Assembly (NCBI GenBank): GCA_900470965.1
Contig: UCCS01000108.1
Coordinates: 17,650 to 81,649, forward strand
Direction of reading: 5' to 3'
Source of the DNA: Hyphomicrobiales bacterium
GTDB lineage: Bacteria > Pseudomonadota > Alphaproteobacteria > Rhizobiales > Rhizobiaceae
DNA length: 64,000 nucleotides
Shown here: in pieces, positions 9,637-17,626 of the stretch
Numbering within the stretch: position 1 is the stretch's first letter
Layout: the number at the start of each line of letters is the position of its first letter
The notes under the pieces: model-generated
What the model saw: only the letters and a program-made list of their open reading frames with translations
The model's database searches: none
What the model was told of the DNA's origin: nothing
Made by a program: the position numbers and the translations under genes

Positions 9637-10941
9637 TTACTCTGCCGCCTCCAGAACCGCACCGTGATCGAGCGCACTGGCCGTATACTGGTCGATGCGG
9701 GCTTCGATTTCCGGACGGAAGTTACGGATCAGACCCTGCACCGGCCATGCGGCGGCATCGCCGAGCGCGCAGATGGTGTGGCCTTCGATCTGCTTGGTGA
9801 CCTGGAACAGCATGTCGATTTCGCGCTTCTGGGCGTTGCCGCGTGCCATACGCTCCATCACGCGCCACATCCAGCCGGTGCCTTCGCGGCACGGCGTGCA
9901 CTGGCCGCAGCTCTCATGCTTGAAGAAGGCCGAGATACGGGCGATCGCCTTGATGACGTCGGTGGACTTGTCCATGACGATCGAGGCGGCCGTGCCGAAG
10001 GAGGAGCCGACAGCGCGCAGACCGTCGAAGTCCATCGGGCAGTCGATGATGTCCTTGGCCGGAACGATCGGGCACGATGCGCCACCCGGAATGACGGCCA
10101 GCAGGTTGTCCCAACCGCCGCGGATGCCGCCGGCGTGCTTGTCCACCAGTTCGCGGAAGGTGATGCCCATGCTCTCTTCTACGGTGCACGGCTTGTTGAC
10201 GTGACCGGAGAGCATGAAGAGCTTGGTGCCGACGTTGTTCGGACGGCCGATGGACGAGAACCAGCCGGCACCACGGCGCAGGATGGTCGGGGCAACGGCG
10301 ATCGATTCGACATTGTTGACCGTCGTCGGGCAGCCATAGAGACCCATATTGGCCGGGAATGGCGGCTTCAGGCGCGGCTGGCCCTTCTTGCCTTCAAGGC
10401 TTTCGAGCAGCGCGGTTTCTTCGCCGCAGATATAAGCGCCGGCGCCGTGATGGACGAAGATGTCCATGTCCCAGCCGAGCTTGTTGTTCTTGCCGAGAAG
10501 GCCGGCATCATAGCATTCATCGATTGCGGCCTGCAGCGCTTCGCGCTCGCGGATATATTCACCGCGCACATAGATATAGGCAGCGTTGGCGCCCATGGCG
10601 AAGCTTGCGACCACGCAGCCTTCGATCAGCGTATGCGGATCGTTGCGCATGATGTCGCGGTCCTTGCAGGTGCCGGGCTCCGATTCGTCGGCATTCACGA
10701 CGAGGTAATGCGGACGGCCGTCGCTCTGCTTGGGCATGAACGACCACTTGAGACCCGTCGGGAAGCCTGCGCCGCCACGTCCGCGAAGGCCGGAAGCCTT
10801 CATCTCGTCGATGATCCAGTCACGGCCCTTTTCGAGGATCTGCTTGGTGCCATCCCAGTGGCCGCGGCTCATCGCGCCCTTCAGGGATTTGTCCTTAAGG
10901 CCGTAGATGTTGGTAAAGATGCGGTCTTTATCTTCTAACAT
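9637..10941 (-). CDS. nuoF: NADH:quinone oxidoreductase subunit F (NADH and FMN binding)
   Basis: Subunit that binds NADH and FMN and starts electron transfer in complex I, 434 residues. The glycine-rich loop GLRGRGGAGFPTG is at residues 51-63. The N3 cluster ligands are ESCGQCTPC (Cys345, 348, 351) and Cys391 in GHTICALGDAAAWP. It pairs with NuoE, encoded 12 nt upstream, and is followed four bases later by the HhH gene. Length is normal. Confidence 0.97.
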   Translation of the reverse strand: MLEDKDRIFTNIYGLKDKSLKGAMSRGHWDGTKQILEKGRDWIIDEMKASGLRGRGGAGFPTGLKWSFMPKQSDGRPHYLVVNADESEPGTCKDRDIMRNDPHTLIEGCVVASFAMGANAAYIYVRGEYIREREALQAAIDECYDAGLLGKNNKLGWDMDIFVHHGAGAYICGEETALLESLEGKKGQPRLKPPFPANMGLYGCPTTVNNVESIAVAPTILRRGAGWFSSIGRPNNVGTKLFMLSGHVNKPCTVEESMGITFRELVDKHAGGIRGGWDNLLAVIPGGASCPIVPAKDIIDCPMDFDGLRAVGSSFGTAASIVMDKSTDVIKAIARISAFFKHESCGQCTPCREGTGWMWRVMERMARGNAQKREIDMLFQVTKQIEGHTICALGDAAAWPVQGLIRNFRPEIEARIDQYTASALDHGAVLEAAE

Positions 10942-10953
10942 ATCTCACACCTC

Positions 10954-12099
10954 TTACCGCGGCTTCTTGCCGAAGACCTTGATATATTCCGCTTCGCCGC
11001 CCTTGGCGAGCGCCTTGGCCTGCTTGACCCAGTCATCGCGCTCGATGCGGCCGCGGAAATTCAGGAAACCATCGACCCATTCGCGTTCGGCCTTCTTCCA
11101 ACCCGCGATCTGCGAGAAGGTGAAAATGCCGATTTCGTTCAACGTTGCTTCGATCTTCGGACCAACGCCGGAAATCATCTTGAGATCATCGGGAGCGGCG
11201 GGCTTTTCGATGCCGGCCGGGCGATTCTTGTCGGTCAGCGACGGCTTTACAACGGCTTCAGCAACAGGTTTCGGCGCGGGTTCGGAAGCAGCCGTACCGG
11301 ACAGCGGCTGAACTTCGGCAGCCTTCGCGTTCTTGGCCGATGCCTTGGGAGACGTTGCCGGCGTCTTCAGCGACGCGTTGGTCTCTGCATCGGTGCTCTT
11401 CGGGCGAGCGGCCTCGGAGGGCGGAACCGGCGCGCCGTCGACAGGTGCGGCAGCCGGGGCCTTCTTAACCCCAGTGCGGCTGACAGCAACATCGTCCAGC
11501 AGGGTCGTCGGGCCACCTTCGGGTGAGGACAGGTGACGGTCGATCTGCGGGCCGACCTTGACGCTCGCCCCATTTCCTGCCGCGAACGTATCGATGATTT
11601 CTTCCAGGCGCTCCGGCGTCAGATCCTCGTAGGTATCCTTGCCGATCATCACCATCGGAGCGTTGACGCAGGCCCCGAGACATTCGACCTCTTCCCAGGA
11701 GAGCGTGCCCTCGGCGTTGCGCTCGAACGGATGCTGGTGGATCTTGCTGCGGCAGACCCCCATCAGCTTTTCCGAACCGCGCAGCATGCAGGGCGTCGTG
11801 CCGCAGACCTGCACGTGAGCGCGGGTGCCGACGGGATGAAGCTGGAATTGGGTATAGAAGGTCGCGACTTCGAGGACACGGATATAGGCCATGTCCAGCA
11901 TGTCGGCGATCTTTTCGATCGCCGGACGGGTGACCCAACCATCCTGCTCCTGCGCACGCATCAACAGCGGAATAACCGCGGACTGCTGACGGCCTGCGGG
12001 ATATTTCTGAATCGTCTTTTCCGCCCAGACCGCATTTTCATCGCTGAAAGCGAATGCGGCCGGCTGGAATTGATCTTCGGCTAATCGACGAACGGACAT
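10954..12099 (-). CDS. nuoE: NADH:quinone oxidoreductase subunit E with C-terminal HhH extension
   Basis: Thioredoxin-like 2Fe-2S subunit of the NADH-oxidising module. The N-terminal 175 residues are standard NuoE with cluster ligands Cys99, Cys104, Cys140 and Cys144. The protein is 381 residues, roughly twice the core family length. A low-complexity Ala/Pro/Lys/Ser linker (about 178-300) leads to a helix-hairpin-helix module at 303-366 (DDLKMISGVGPKIEATL onward, ending GRIERDDWVKQAKALA). The same module recurs in the gene between nuoF and nuoG. Extended NuoE proteins are known in alphaproteobacteria; the function of the tail is unknown to me. Confidence 0.95.
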   Translation of the reverse strand: MSVRRLAEDQFQPAAFAFSDENAVWAEKTIQKYPAGRQQSAVIPLLMRAQEQDGWVTRPAIEKIADMLDMAYIRVLEVATFYTQFQLHPVGTRAHVQVCGTTPCMLRGSEKLMGVCRSKIHQHPFERNAEGTLSWEEVECLGACVNAPMVMIGKDTYEDLTPERLEEIIDTFAAGNGASVKVGPQIDRHLSSPEGGPTTLLDDVAVSRTGVKKAPAAAPVDGAPVPPSEAARPKSTDAETNASLKTPATSPKASAKNAKAAEVQPLSGTAASEPAPKPVAEAVVKPSLTDKNRPAGIEKPAAPDDLKMISGVGPKIEATLNEIGIFTFSQIAGWKKAEREWVDGFLNFRGRIERDDWVKQAKALAKGGEAEYIKVFGKKPR

Positions 12100-12115
12100 T
12101 CTTCCTCACGCCTTG

Positions 12116-12388
12116 TCAGTTTAGCGTTCCACACCGCGAAGCAGTCAAAGACTGCATTTCACAGGCATAGGCCGACTGGTCTTTTTGCATAAACACCACG
12201 AACTTGCCGCCATTCGGCACGGCGGCCTTGATTTGATAGCCCTTGGACAAAAGATCGCCCATGGACGATTGCTCTGCCGGCGGCTGCGCTTCCTCATGGC
12301 CCAGCGGCGTGCCGAGCTTTCCGGCATCCTGCGCAAAGGCGGAGGAAGCCGAAAGAAGAAGTGCGGCTGCGAGCGGCAGAGCCTGCAT
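12116..12388 (-). CDS. Small exported protein embedded between nuoD and nuoE
   Basis: Protein of 90 residues whose ATG (12388) shares its A with the nuoD TGA stop, so it is translationally coupled to nuoD. The N-terminus MQALPLAAALLLSASSAFAQ is a clear Sec signal peptide with cleavage after AFA. The mature part is about 70 residues with two cysteines near the C-terminus (CEMQSLTASRC), which could form a disulfide. I recognise no named domain. Its place inside the nuo operon suggests a periplasmic factor for complex I assembly or stability, but this is inference from position. Confidence 0.8.
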   Translation of the reverse strand: MQALPLAAALLLSASSAFAQDAGKLGTPLGHEEAQPPAEQSSMGDLLSKGYQIKAAVPNGGKFVVFMQKDQSAYACEMQSLTASRCGTLN

Positions 12389-13578
12389 CAGCGGTCCACC
12401 TCGCCGAACACGATGTCGAGCGAGCCGAGAACGGCCGCGACGTCGGCAAGCTGGTGGCCACGGCACATGAAGTCCATCGCCTGCAGGTGTGCATAACCCG
12501 GAGCGCGGATCTTGCAGCGGTAAGGCTTGTTGGTGCCGTCGGAGACGAGGTAGACGCCGAACTCACCCTTTGGCGCTTCGACGGCAGCATAAACTTCGCC
12601 GGCCGGAACGTGATAGCCTTCGGTATAAAGCTTGAAGTGGTGGATCAGCGCTTCCATCGACCGCTTCATCTCGCCGCGCTTCGGCGGAACGACCTTGCCG
12701 TCGATCGAGGAGAACGGTCCCGCCTTGGCATCACCGAGCAGGCGGTTCACGCACTGCTTCATGATCTTCACCGATTCGCGCATCTCGATCATGCGGATCA
12801 GGTAACGATCGTAGTTGTCGCCGTTCTTGCCGATCGGAATGTCGAACTCGAGATCCGAGTAGCATTCATAGGGCTGCGCGCGGCGCAGGTCCCAGGCAGC
12901 GCCCGAACCGCGCACCATGACGCCCGAGAAGCCCCAGGCCCAGCAATCTTCCAGCGAGACGACACCGATATCGACGTTACGCTGCTTGAAGATGCGGTTG
13001 CCGGTCAGAAGGTCGTCGATATCGTCGAGCTTGCCCGGGAATTGGTCGCACCACTTGCCGATATCCTGCACGAGCTCTTCCGGCAGGTCCTGATGGACAC
13101 CGCCCGGACGGAAGTAAGCGGCGTGCATGCGTGAGCCGCTAGCACGCTCATAGAACACCATCAGCTTTTCGCGCTCTTCGAAGCCCCAAAGCGGCGGCGT
13201 CAGCGCACCGACGTCCATGGCCTGCGTCGTGACGTTCAGCAGGTGCGACAGAATACGACCGATTTCCGAGTAGAGCACGCGGATGAGCTGGCCGCGAATC
13301 GGGATCTCGATGCCGAGCAGCTTTTCGACCGCCATCGCATAGGCATGTTCCTGGTTCATCGGCGCCACGTAGTCGAGGCGGTCGAAGTAGGGAACGGCCT
13401 GCAGATAGGTCTTGGTCTCGATCAGCTTTTCGGTACCGCGGTGCAGCAGGCCGATATGCGGATCGACGCGCTCCACGATTTCGCCGTCAAGCTCCAGCAC
13501 AAGACGCAGAACGCCGTGCGCTGCCGGATGCTGCGGCCCGAAATTGATGTTGAAGTTACGGACGTTATGTTCGGTCAT
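12388..13578 (-). CDS. nuoD: NADH:quinone oxidoreductase subunit D
   Basis: 49-kDa-type subunit lining the quinone-binding cavity, 396 residues. The segment FGPQHPAAHGVLRLVLELDGE near the N-terminus contains the histidine loop facing quinone. DPHIGLLHRGTEKLIE and YLQAVPYFDRLDYV follow, and the C-terminus ends DIVFGEVDR. NuoC is encoded separately here, unlike the fused NuoCD of enterics. The stop overlaps the start of the small exported protein. Confidence 0.97.
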   Translation of the reverse strand: MTEHNVRNFNINFGPQHPAAHGVLRLVLELDGEIVERVDPHIGLLHRGTEKLIETKTYLQAVPYFDRLDYVAPMNQEHAYAMAVEKLLGIEIPIRGQLIRVLYSEIGRILSHLLNVTTQAMDVGALTPPLWGFEEREKLMVFYERASGSRMHAAYFRPGGVHQDLPEELVQDIGKWCDQFPGKLDDIDDLLTGNRIFKQRNVDIGVVSLEDCWAWGFSGVMVRGSGAAWDLRRAQPYECYSDLEFDIPIGKNGDNYDRYLIRMIEMRESVKIMKQCVNRLLGDAKAGPFSSIDGKVVPPKRGEMKRSMEALIHHFKLYTEGYHVPAGEVYAAVEAPKGEFGVYLVSDGTNKPYRCKIRAPGYAHLQAMDFMCRGHQLADVAAVLGSLDIVFGEVDR

Positions 13579-13645
13579 GGCGATGGGCTCGCTTTTTCAG
13601 GTAGTCAGTGAACAGCAGGCTTTCGGCCCGCCACACGCCTCAAAC

Positions 13646-14248
13646 TTACTGCTTCGCCTTTTCGTCGCCCGGCAGCACATATTCCGTGCCTTCCCAAGGG
13701 GACAAGAAATCGAAATTGCGGAATTCCTGCTTCAGTTCGACAGGTTCGTAAACGACGCGCTTTGCCGCATCGTCGTAGCGAACTTCAACGAAACCGGTCG
13801 TCGGGAAGTCCTTGCGCAGCGGATGGCCTTCGAAACCGTAGTCGGTCAGGATCCGGCGCAGGTCCGGGTGGCCGGTGAAGAGCACCCCGTACATGTCCCA
13901 GGTCTCGCGCTCGAACCAGTCGGCGCCCGGATAAACGGCGCAGGCGGACGGAACCGGCGTATCCTCGTCGGTCGCCACCTTCACGCGGATGCGCAGGTTC
14001 TGCTTCGGAGACAGAATATGATAGACGACATCGAAGCGCAGTTCGCGCTGCGGCCAGTCGACGCCGCAAATATCCGTCAGGTTGACGAAGCCGCATTTGG
14101 CGTCATCGCGCAGGAAGGTCAGCAGCGGAATAAGGTTATCGCCAGTCGTCGTCAGCGTCAGCTCGCCATATTTGAGCTGTGAGGCGGCAATCAGGTTGCC
14201 ACGCGCTTCCGAAAGGTACGACGAAAGCTCAGTAAGGGCTTCGCTCAT
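13646..14248 (-). CDS. nuoC: NADH:quinone oxidoreductase subunit C
   Basis: 30-kDa-type hydrophilic subunit of the complex I connecting module, 200 residues. The family signature ERETWDMYGVLFTGHPDLRRILTDYGFEGHPLRKDFP is present (around residues 133-170). The start ATG at 14248 lies 18 nt downstream of nuoB. It sits in the standard nuoA-B-C-D order. Confidence 0.96.
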   Translation of the reverse strand: MSEALTELSSYLSEARGNLIAASQLKYGELTLTTTGDNLIPLLTFLRDDAKCGFVNLTDICGVDWPQRELRFDVVYHILSPKQNLRIRVKVATDEDTPVPSACAVYPGADWFERETWDMYGVLFTGHPDLRRILTDYGFEGHPLRKDFPTTGFVEVRYDDAAKRVVYEPVELKQEFRNFDFLSPWEGTEYVLPGDEKAKQ

Positions 14249-14266
14249 AATTCTTTGTCCTTACCC

Positions 14267-14851
14267 TTAGCGTTCGATCGTGCCGGTGCGGCGGATCTTC
14301 TTCTGCAGCAGAAGCACGCCGTAAAGCAGCGCCTCCGCCGTGGGGGGACAGCCCGGCACGTAGATATCGATCGGCACGACGCGGTCGCAACCGCGCACGA
14401 CCGAATAGGAATAGTGGTAGTAGCCGCCGCCATTGGCGCAGGAGCCCATGGAGATGACGTAACGCGGCTCGGGCATCTGGTCGTAGACCTTGCGGAGCGC
14501 AGGCGCCATCTTGTTGGTCAGCGTGCCGGCGACGATCATGACGTCGGACTGGCGCGGCGAGGCACGCGGGGCGAAGCCGAAACGCTCGACGTCGTAACGC
14601 GGCATGGAGAGCTGCATCATTTCGACGGCGCAGCAGGCAAGACCGAAGGTCATCCACATCAGCGAGCCGGTACGGGCCCAGTTGATCAGCTCATCGGTCG
14701 AGGTGACGAGAAAACCCTTGTCGGCGAGCTCGTTGTTGATCTCGCCGAAGAACGCGTCGTTGCTGCCGATCGGCTTGCCGGTGGAGGGATCGATAATCCC
14801 CTTCGGCTGCTGCGCTACGAGCGTCTGATTGCTAGCGGGGGCTACTCCCAT
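14267..14851 (-). CDS. nuoB: NADH:quinone oxidoreductase subunit B
   Basis: PSST-type subunit that carries the terminal 4Fe-4S cluster N2, the direct electron donor to quinone. Ligands are visible in GLACCAVEMM (adjacent cysteines), GSCANGGGYYHYSYSV and VPGCPPTAEALLYG. An ATG at 14872 is in frame, but the ATG at 14851 has an AGGGAG site seven to nine bases upstream and gives the usual 194 residues, so it was chosen. It overlaps nuoA by 10 nt. Confidence 0.95.
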   Translation of the reverse strand: MGVAPASNQTLVAQQPKGIIDPSTGKPIGSNDAFFGEINNELADKGFLVTSTDELINWARTGSLMWMTFGLACCAVEMMQLSMPRYDVERFGFAPRASPRQSDVMIVAGTLTNKMAPALRKVYDQMPEPRYVISMGSCANGGGYYHYSYSVVRGCDRVVPIDIYVPGCPPTAEALLYGVLLLQKKIRRTGTIER

Positions 14852-15207
14852 TCCAGGGCTCCCTTCTTCCATTCATAGATAAAGCCGATGGTCAGCACGA
14901 AAAGGAAGACCATCATGGACCAGAAGCCGAACCAGCCGATGGCGCCGAAGGAAATGGCCCACGGGAAGAGGAAAGCGACTTCAAGGTCGAAGATGATGAA
15001 GAGAATCGACACGAGATAGAAGCGGATGTCGAACTTCATGCGAGCGTCGTCGAATGCGTTGAAGCCGCATTCATAAGCCGAAAGCTTTTCCGAATCGGGC
15101 GCCTTGAAGGCAACGGCAAACGGCGCAATGAGAAGCGCCAGGCCGATAACGAGCGCGATGCCGATGAAGATAGCGATCGGAATATAGGAACTGAGCAGTT
15201 CAGTCAT
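14842..15207 (-). CDS. nuoA: NADH:quinone oxidoreductase subunit A
   Basis: First gene of the complex I operon; small membrane subunit with three helices. MTELLSSYIPIAIFIG opens a 121-residue protein with the diagnostic loop SEKLSAYECGFNAFDDARMKFDIRFYLVSI. ATGs at 15210 and 15216 are also in frame; AGGG lies immediately before 15216, so 15210 or 15207 has the better spacing. The 248 nt between this gene and the tRNA-Asp genes must hold the operon promoter, but I could not identify a convincing one. Confidence 0.95.
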   Translation of the reverse strand: MTELLSSYIPIAIFIGIALVIGLALLIAPFAVAFKAPDSEKLSAYECGFNAFDDARMKFDIRFYLVSILFIIFDLEVAFLFPWAISFGAIGWFGFWSMMVFLFVLTIGFIYEWKKGALEWE

Positions 15208-15455
15208 CATGTTCATCCCTGCTTGCGGGCGGCGCCTGGCGGCGCAACTGGGCAAATGCCCGGCAAGCGAACGTGCGTTGCAACAAGCCGTGGTTAGCGC
15301 AGCCGGAGCCCCGGCGCAAGACTTTTACAGAAGCTATTCGAACAGCGTGAGACGGACATTATCAAGCAGATGCAACGATGTCGCGACAAATCCGCAAATG
15401 TCGTGGAAGGCCGCATGGCTGACCCTCGGAAACTGCATGGCTTTTCGGAGATAAA

Positions 15456-15532
15456 TGGCGCGAGTGACGGGGCTCGAACCCGCGACCTCCGGCGTGACAG
15501 GCCGGCACTCTAACCGACTGAGCTACACCCGC
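15456..15532 (-). tRNA. tRNA-Asp (anticodon GTC), copy 1
   Basis: A 77-nt cloverleaf read on the minus strand. The acceptor stem is GCGGGTG pairing with CACTCGC (one G-T), the discriminator is G and CCA is encoded. The anticodon loop CTGTCAC is closed by CCGGC/GCCGG and gives anticodon GTC. The T arm contains GGTTCGAGCC. It is identical to the copy 150 nt away. Confidence 0.97.
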
Positions 15533-15605
15533 GCATTGGACCTTTCGGACCGTGAGGATACCACGCAACCGGACAGACGGCGTCAAATTGACGCCTGCTT
15601 TGAAA

Positions 15606-15682
15606 TGGCGCGAGTGACGGGGCTCGAACCCGCGACCTCCGGCGTGACAGGCCGGCACTCTAACCGACTGAGCTACACCCGC
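15606..15682 (-). tRNA. tRNA-Asp (anticodon GTC), copy 2
   Basis: Identical in all 77 positions to the tRNA-Asp at 15456-15532 and in the same orientation, so it is a tandem duplication with a 73-nt spacer. On the minus strand this copy is upstream, and both are likely transcribed together. CCA is encoded in the DNA. Confidence 0.97.
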
Positions 15683-16016
15683 ATTCTTTCAAGCAATCCG
15701 GTGCCTGAGCACCTTCTCCAAACGGGCTGGCCGTTGGGATGAGCGGCTAACTAAGGGGTTCGCCTTTTAGTGTCAAGCAGGTTTGGAGACAAAACCATGA
15801 CAGTCCTGAAATTGTTTCGGAAAGCCTTCTCGATCCTCCCGGCAAATCGGCGATTCTGCTTTGCCTGCGGACCTCATATCCGTTGCGTCAGGTTTTCCAC
15901 AAGCAGCCCGCACGGATGCGGTGGGGATGCCTGAAACGCCTCGGCCCGCGACAGAGCTTCGCAACGGAAGCTCGAATCGCATGCGCTCTCTCAGAGCCTG
16001 AAGTCGGGCAGCCGCC
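15683..16016. other. Intergenic region without a supported gene
   Basis: These 334 nt lie upstream of the tRNA-Asp pair and downstream of the cupin gene. The tRNA promoter should lie at the left end. Short open frames exist on both strands but none shows family similarity. The best is a 45-codon frame at 15797-15934 on the plus strand with GGAG in front, which is not enough to call a gene. Confidence 0.5.
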
Positions 16017-16418
16017 TCAGGCCTTGCCAGCATATTGCTCGTCGCTGACCTGCTCCAGCCAGTCGGCGACGCTGCCGTTCAATGCTTCCTGGATGGCGAT
16101 ATGGCTCATGGCGGTCTCGGGGCTTGCGCCATGCCAGTGCTTCTCGCCCGGCGGGAACCACACAACATCACCCGGGCGGATTTCCCTGATTTCCCCGCCC
16201 CATGTCTGAGCGAGGCCTCTGCCTGACGTAACGATCAGCGTCTGCCCCAGGGGGTGCGTATGCCAGGCAGTGCGCGCGCCCGGCTCGAAGGTCACGTGAG
16301 TGCCCCGCACGCGCGCCGGCTCCGGCGCCTCGACGAGCGGATCGAGACGAACTGAGCCGGTGAAATAATCGGCCTGGCCCTTCGTGGAAGGGCGCGAGCC
16401 TGTAGCCTTGATATCCAT
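16017..16418 (-). CDS. Cupin-domain protein ((R)-mandelonitrile lyase-like family)
   Basis: Single-domain cupin of 133 residues. Metal-ligand motif 1 is visible as AWHTHPLGQTLIVTSGRG (His-Thr-His with Gln/Glu-type spacing, around residues 50-67). Motif 2 is GDVVWFPPGEKHWHGASP (around residues 81-98). This pattern matches small cupins annotated as carboxymuconolactone-decarboxylase-associated or mandelonitrile-lyase-like; the substrate is unknown. The ATG at 16418 has AGGAAA a few bases upstream and was preferred over an upstream frame extension. It is divergent from the aldo/keto reductase at 16568, with which it may share regulation. Confidence 0.85.
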   Translation of the reverse strand: MDIKATGSRPSTKGQADYFTGSVRLDPLVEAPEPARVRGTHVTFEPGARTAWHTHPLGQTLIVTSGRGLAQTWGGEIREIRPGDVVWFPPGEKHWHGASPETAMSHIAIQEALNGSVADWLEQVSDEQYAGKA

Positions 16419-16567
16419 GATCTTTCCTGTTCTTCCGTCGTCTGCGGTTGAAGCCGTCGTGGACAAGGATATTTGATCGCAGCAGGCGATCCAAGCGCCA
16501 TCGGCAATTGCCGCCCTACCCGGCGCCTGCTACTGCGAGGGCCTTTCATCACGAACGGAGGATTTCC

Positions 16568-17554
16568 ATGAAACATCATGCTTTTGGCCGCCTGCCCTTT
16601 ACCGTCACCGATGTGGGCTTCGGCGCCTGGCAGATCGGCGGCTCCTGGGGCGATGTCAGCGAAGCGGACGGCCGCGCTGCCTTGAATGCCGCGCTCGACG
16701 CCGGCATGACCTTCATCGATACCGCCGACGTCTATGGCGACGGCCGTTCCGAAAAGATCATTGCCGAAGTGCTGAAGGCGCGCGGCGTTGAACGCCCGAT
16801 GGTCGCGACCAAGGCCGGCCGCCGTCTGAACCCGCATGTCGCTGATGGCTACACCAAGGCCAATCTGGAAGGCTTCATCGACCGCAGCCTGAAAAACCTG
16901 CAGGTCGACAGCCTCGATCTCGTGCAGCTCCACTGCCCGCCGACGGAAGTGCTCTATCGCCCGGAAGTCTTCGCAGGTCTGGACGAGCTGCAGAAGGCCG
17001 GCAAGATCAAGGGCTACGGCGTCAGCGTCGAGAAGGTCGAGGAAGCACTGAAAGCGATCGAATATCCCGGCGTCGTCAGCATCCAGATCATCTACAACAT
17101 CTTCCGCCAGCGTCCCGATCATCTGTTCTTCAGCGAAGCCCGCCGCAAGAACGTGGCGATCATCGCCCGCGTGCCGCTCGCCAGCGGCCTGCTCTCCGGC
17201 AAGATCACCCGCGACACGAAGTTCGCAAGCGACGACCACCGCAACTTCAACCGAAATGGCGAAGCCTTCGATGTCGGCGAGACCTTCTCGGGCGTGCCCT
17301 TCGAGGTCGGCCTGCAGGCCGTCGAGGAAGTACGCAAACTGGTGCCGGCGGGTGCGAGCATGGCCGCCTTTGCGCTGCGCTGGATCCTGATGGCAGAGGC
17401 CGTCACGGTCGTCATCCCCGGCGCACGCAATGCCGAGCAGGCCAAGGCCAATGCGGCCGCCGCCGATCTTGCGCCGCTCTCGGCTGACGTCATGGCGGCG
17501 ACACGCGAGATTTACAAGCGACTGATCGCACCGCATGTCCATCAGCGCTGGTAG
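16568..17554 (+). CDS. Aldo/keto reductase
   Basis: NADPH-dependent carbonyl reductase of the AKR superfamily, 328 residues, a TIM barrel. Visible features are GFGAWQIGGSWG near the N-terminus, the active-site block FIDTADVYGDGRSE with catalytic Asp and Tyr (around residues 50-63), VATKAGRR (catalytic Lys), and the cofactor segment VVIPGARNAEQAKAN near the C-terminus. The start has GGAGG seven bases upstream. The physiological substrate cannot be read from the sequence. A hairpin terminator follows and faces the convergent MDR gene. Confidence 0.92.
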   Translation: MKHHAFGRLPFTVTDVGFGAWQIGGSWGDVSEADGRAALNAALDAGMTFIDTADVYGDGRSEKIIAEVLKARGVERPMVATKAGRRLNPHVADGYTKANLEGFIDRSLKNLQVDSLDLVQLHCPPTEVLYRPEVFAGLDELQKAGKIKGYGVSVEKVEEALKAIEYPGVVSIQIIYNIFRQRPDHLFFSEARRKNVAIIARVPLASGLLSGKITRDTKFASDDHRNFNRNGEAFDVGETFSGVPFEVGLQAVEEVRKLVPAGASMAAFALRWILMAEAVTVVIPGARNAEQAKANAAAADLAPLSADVMAATREIYKRLIAPHVHQRW

Positions 17555-17569
17555 GCCCTGACTGATTGC

Positions 17570-17602
17570 TCAGGCCCGGCCGGCCAAGACGGCCGGGCCT
17601 GA
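17570..17602. terminator. Bidirectional hairpin between convergent genes
   Basis: Perfect 13-bp inverted repeat (17570-17582 with 17590-17602) with a 7-nt loop, between the stops of the aldo/keto reductase (plus) and the MDR oxidoreductase (minus). The stem is very GC-rich. There is no clean T-run on either side, so it may act as a transcript end or mRNA stabiliser. Confidence 0.6.
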
Positions 17603-17626
17603 TCTATCCATCCGGCCCGTGCTGGA

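Noticed and set aside
15797..15815. ATGACAG half-site as a PHO box
   Set aside because: Only one 7-bp repeat is present; the second repeat at 11-bp spacing is missing.
15797..15934. 45-codon frame (MTVLKLFRKAFSILPANRRF...) with GGAG upstream
   Set aside because: No recognisable family and a composition with many Arg/Cys; one ribosome-like site by chance is likely in a 334-nt spacer.
15773..16033. 86-codon minus-strand frame overlapping the end of the cupin gene
   Set aside because: Overlaps a well-supported gene, no ribosome site, no family pattern.
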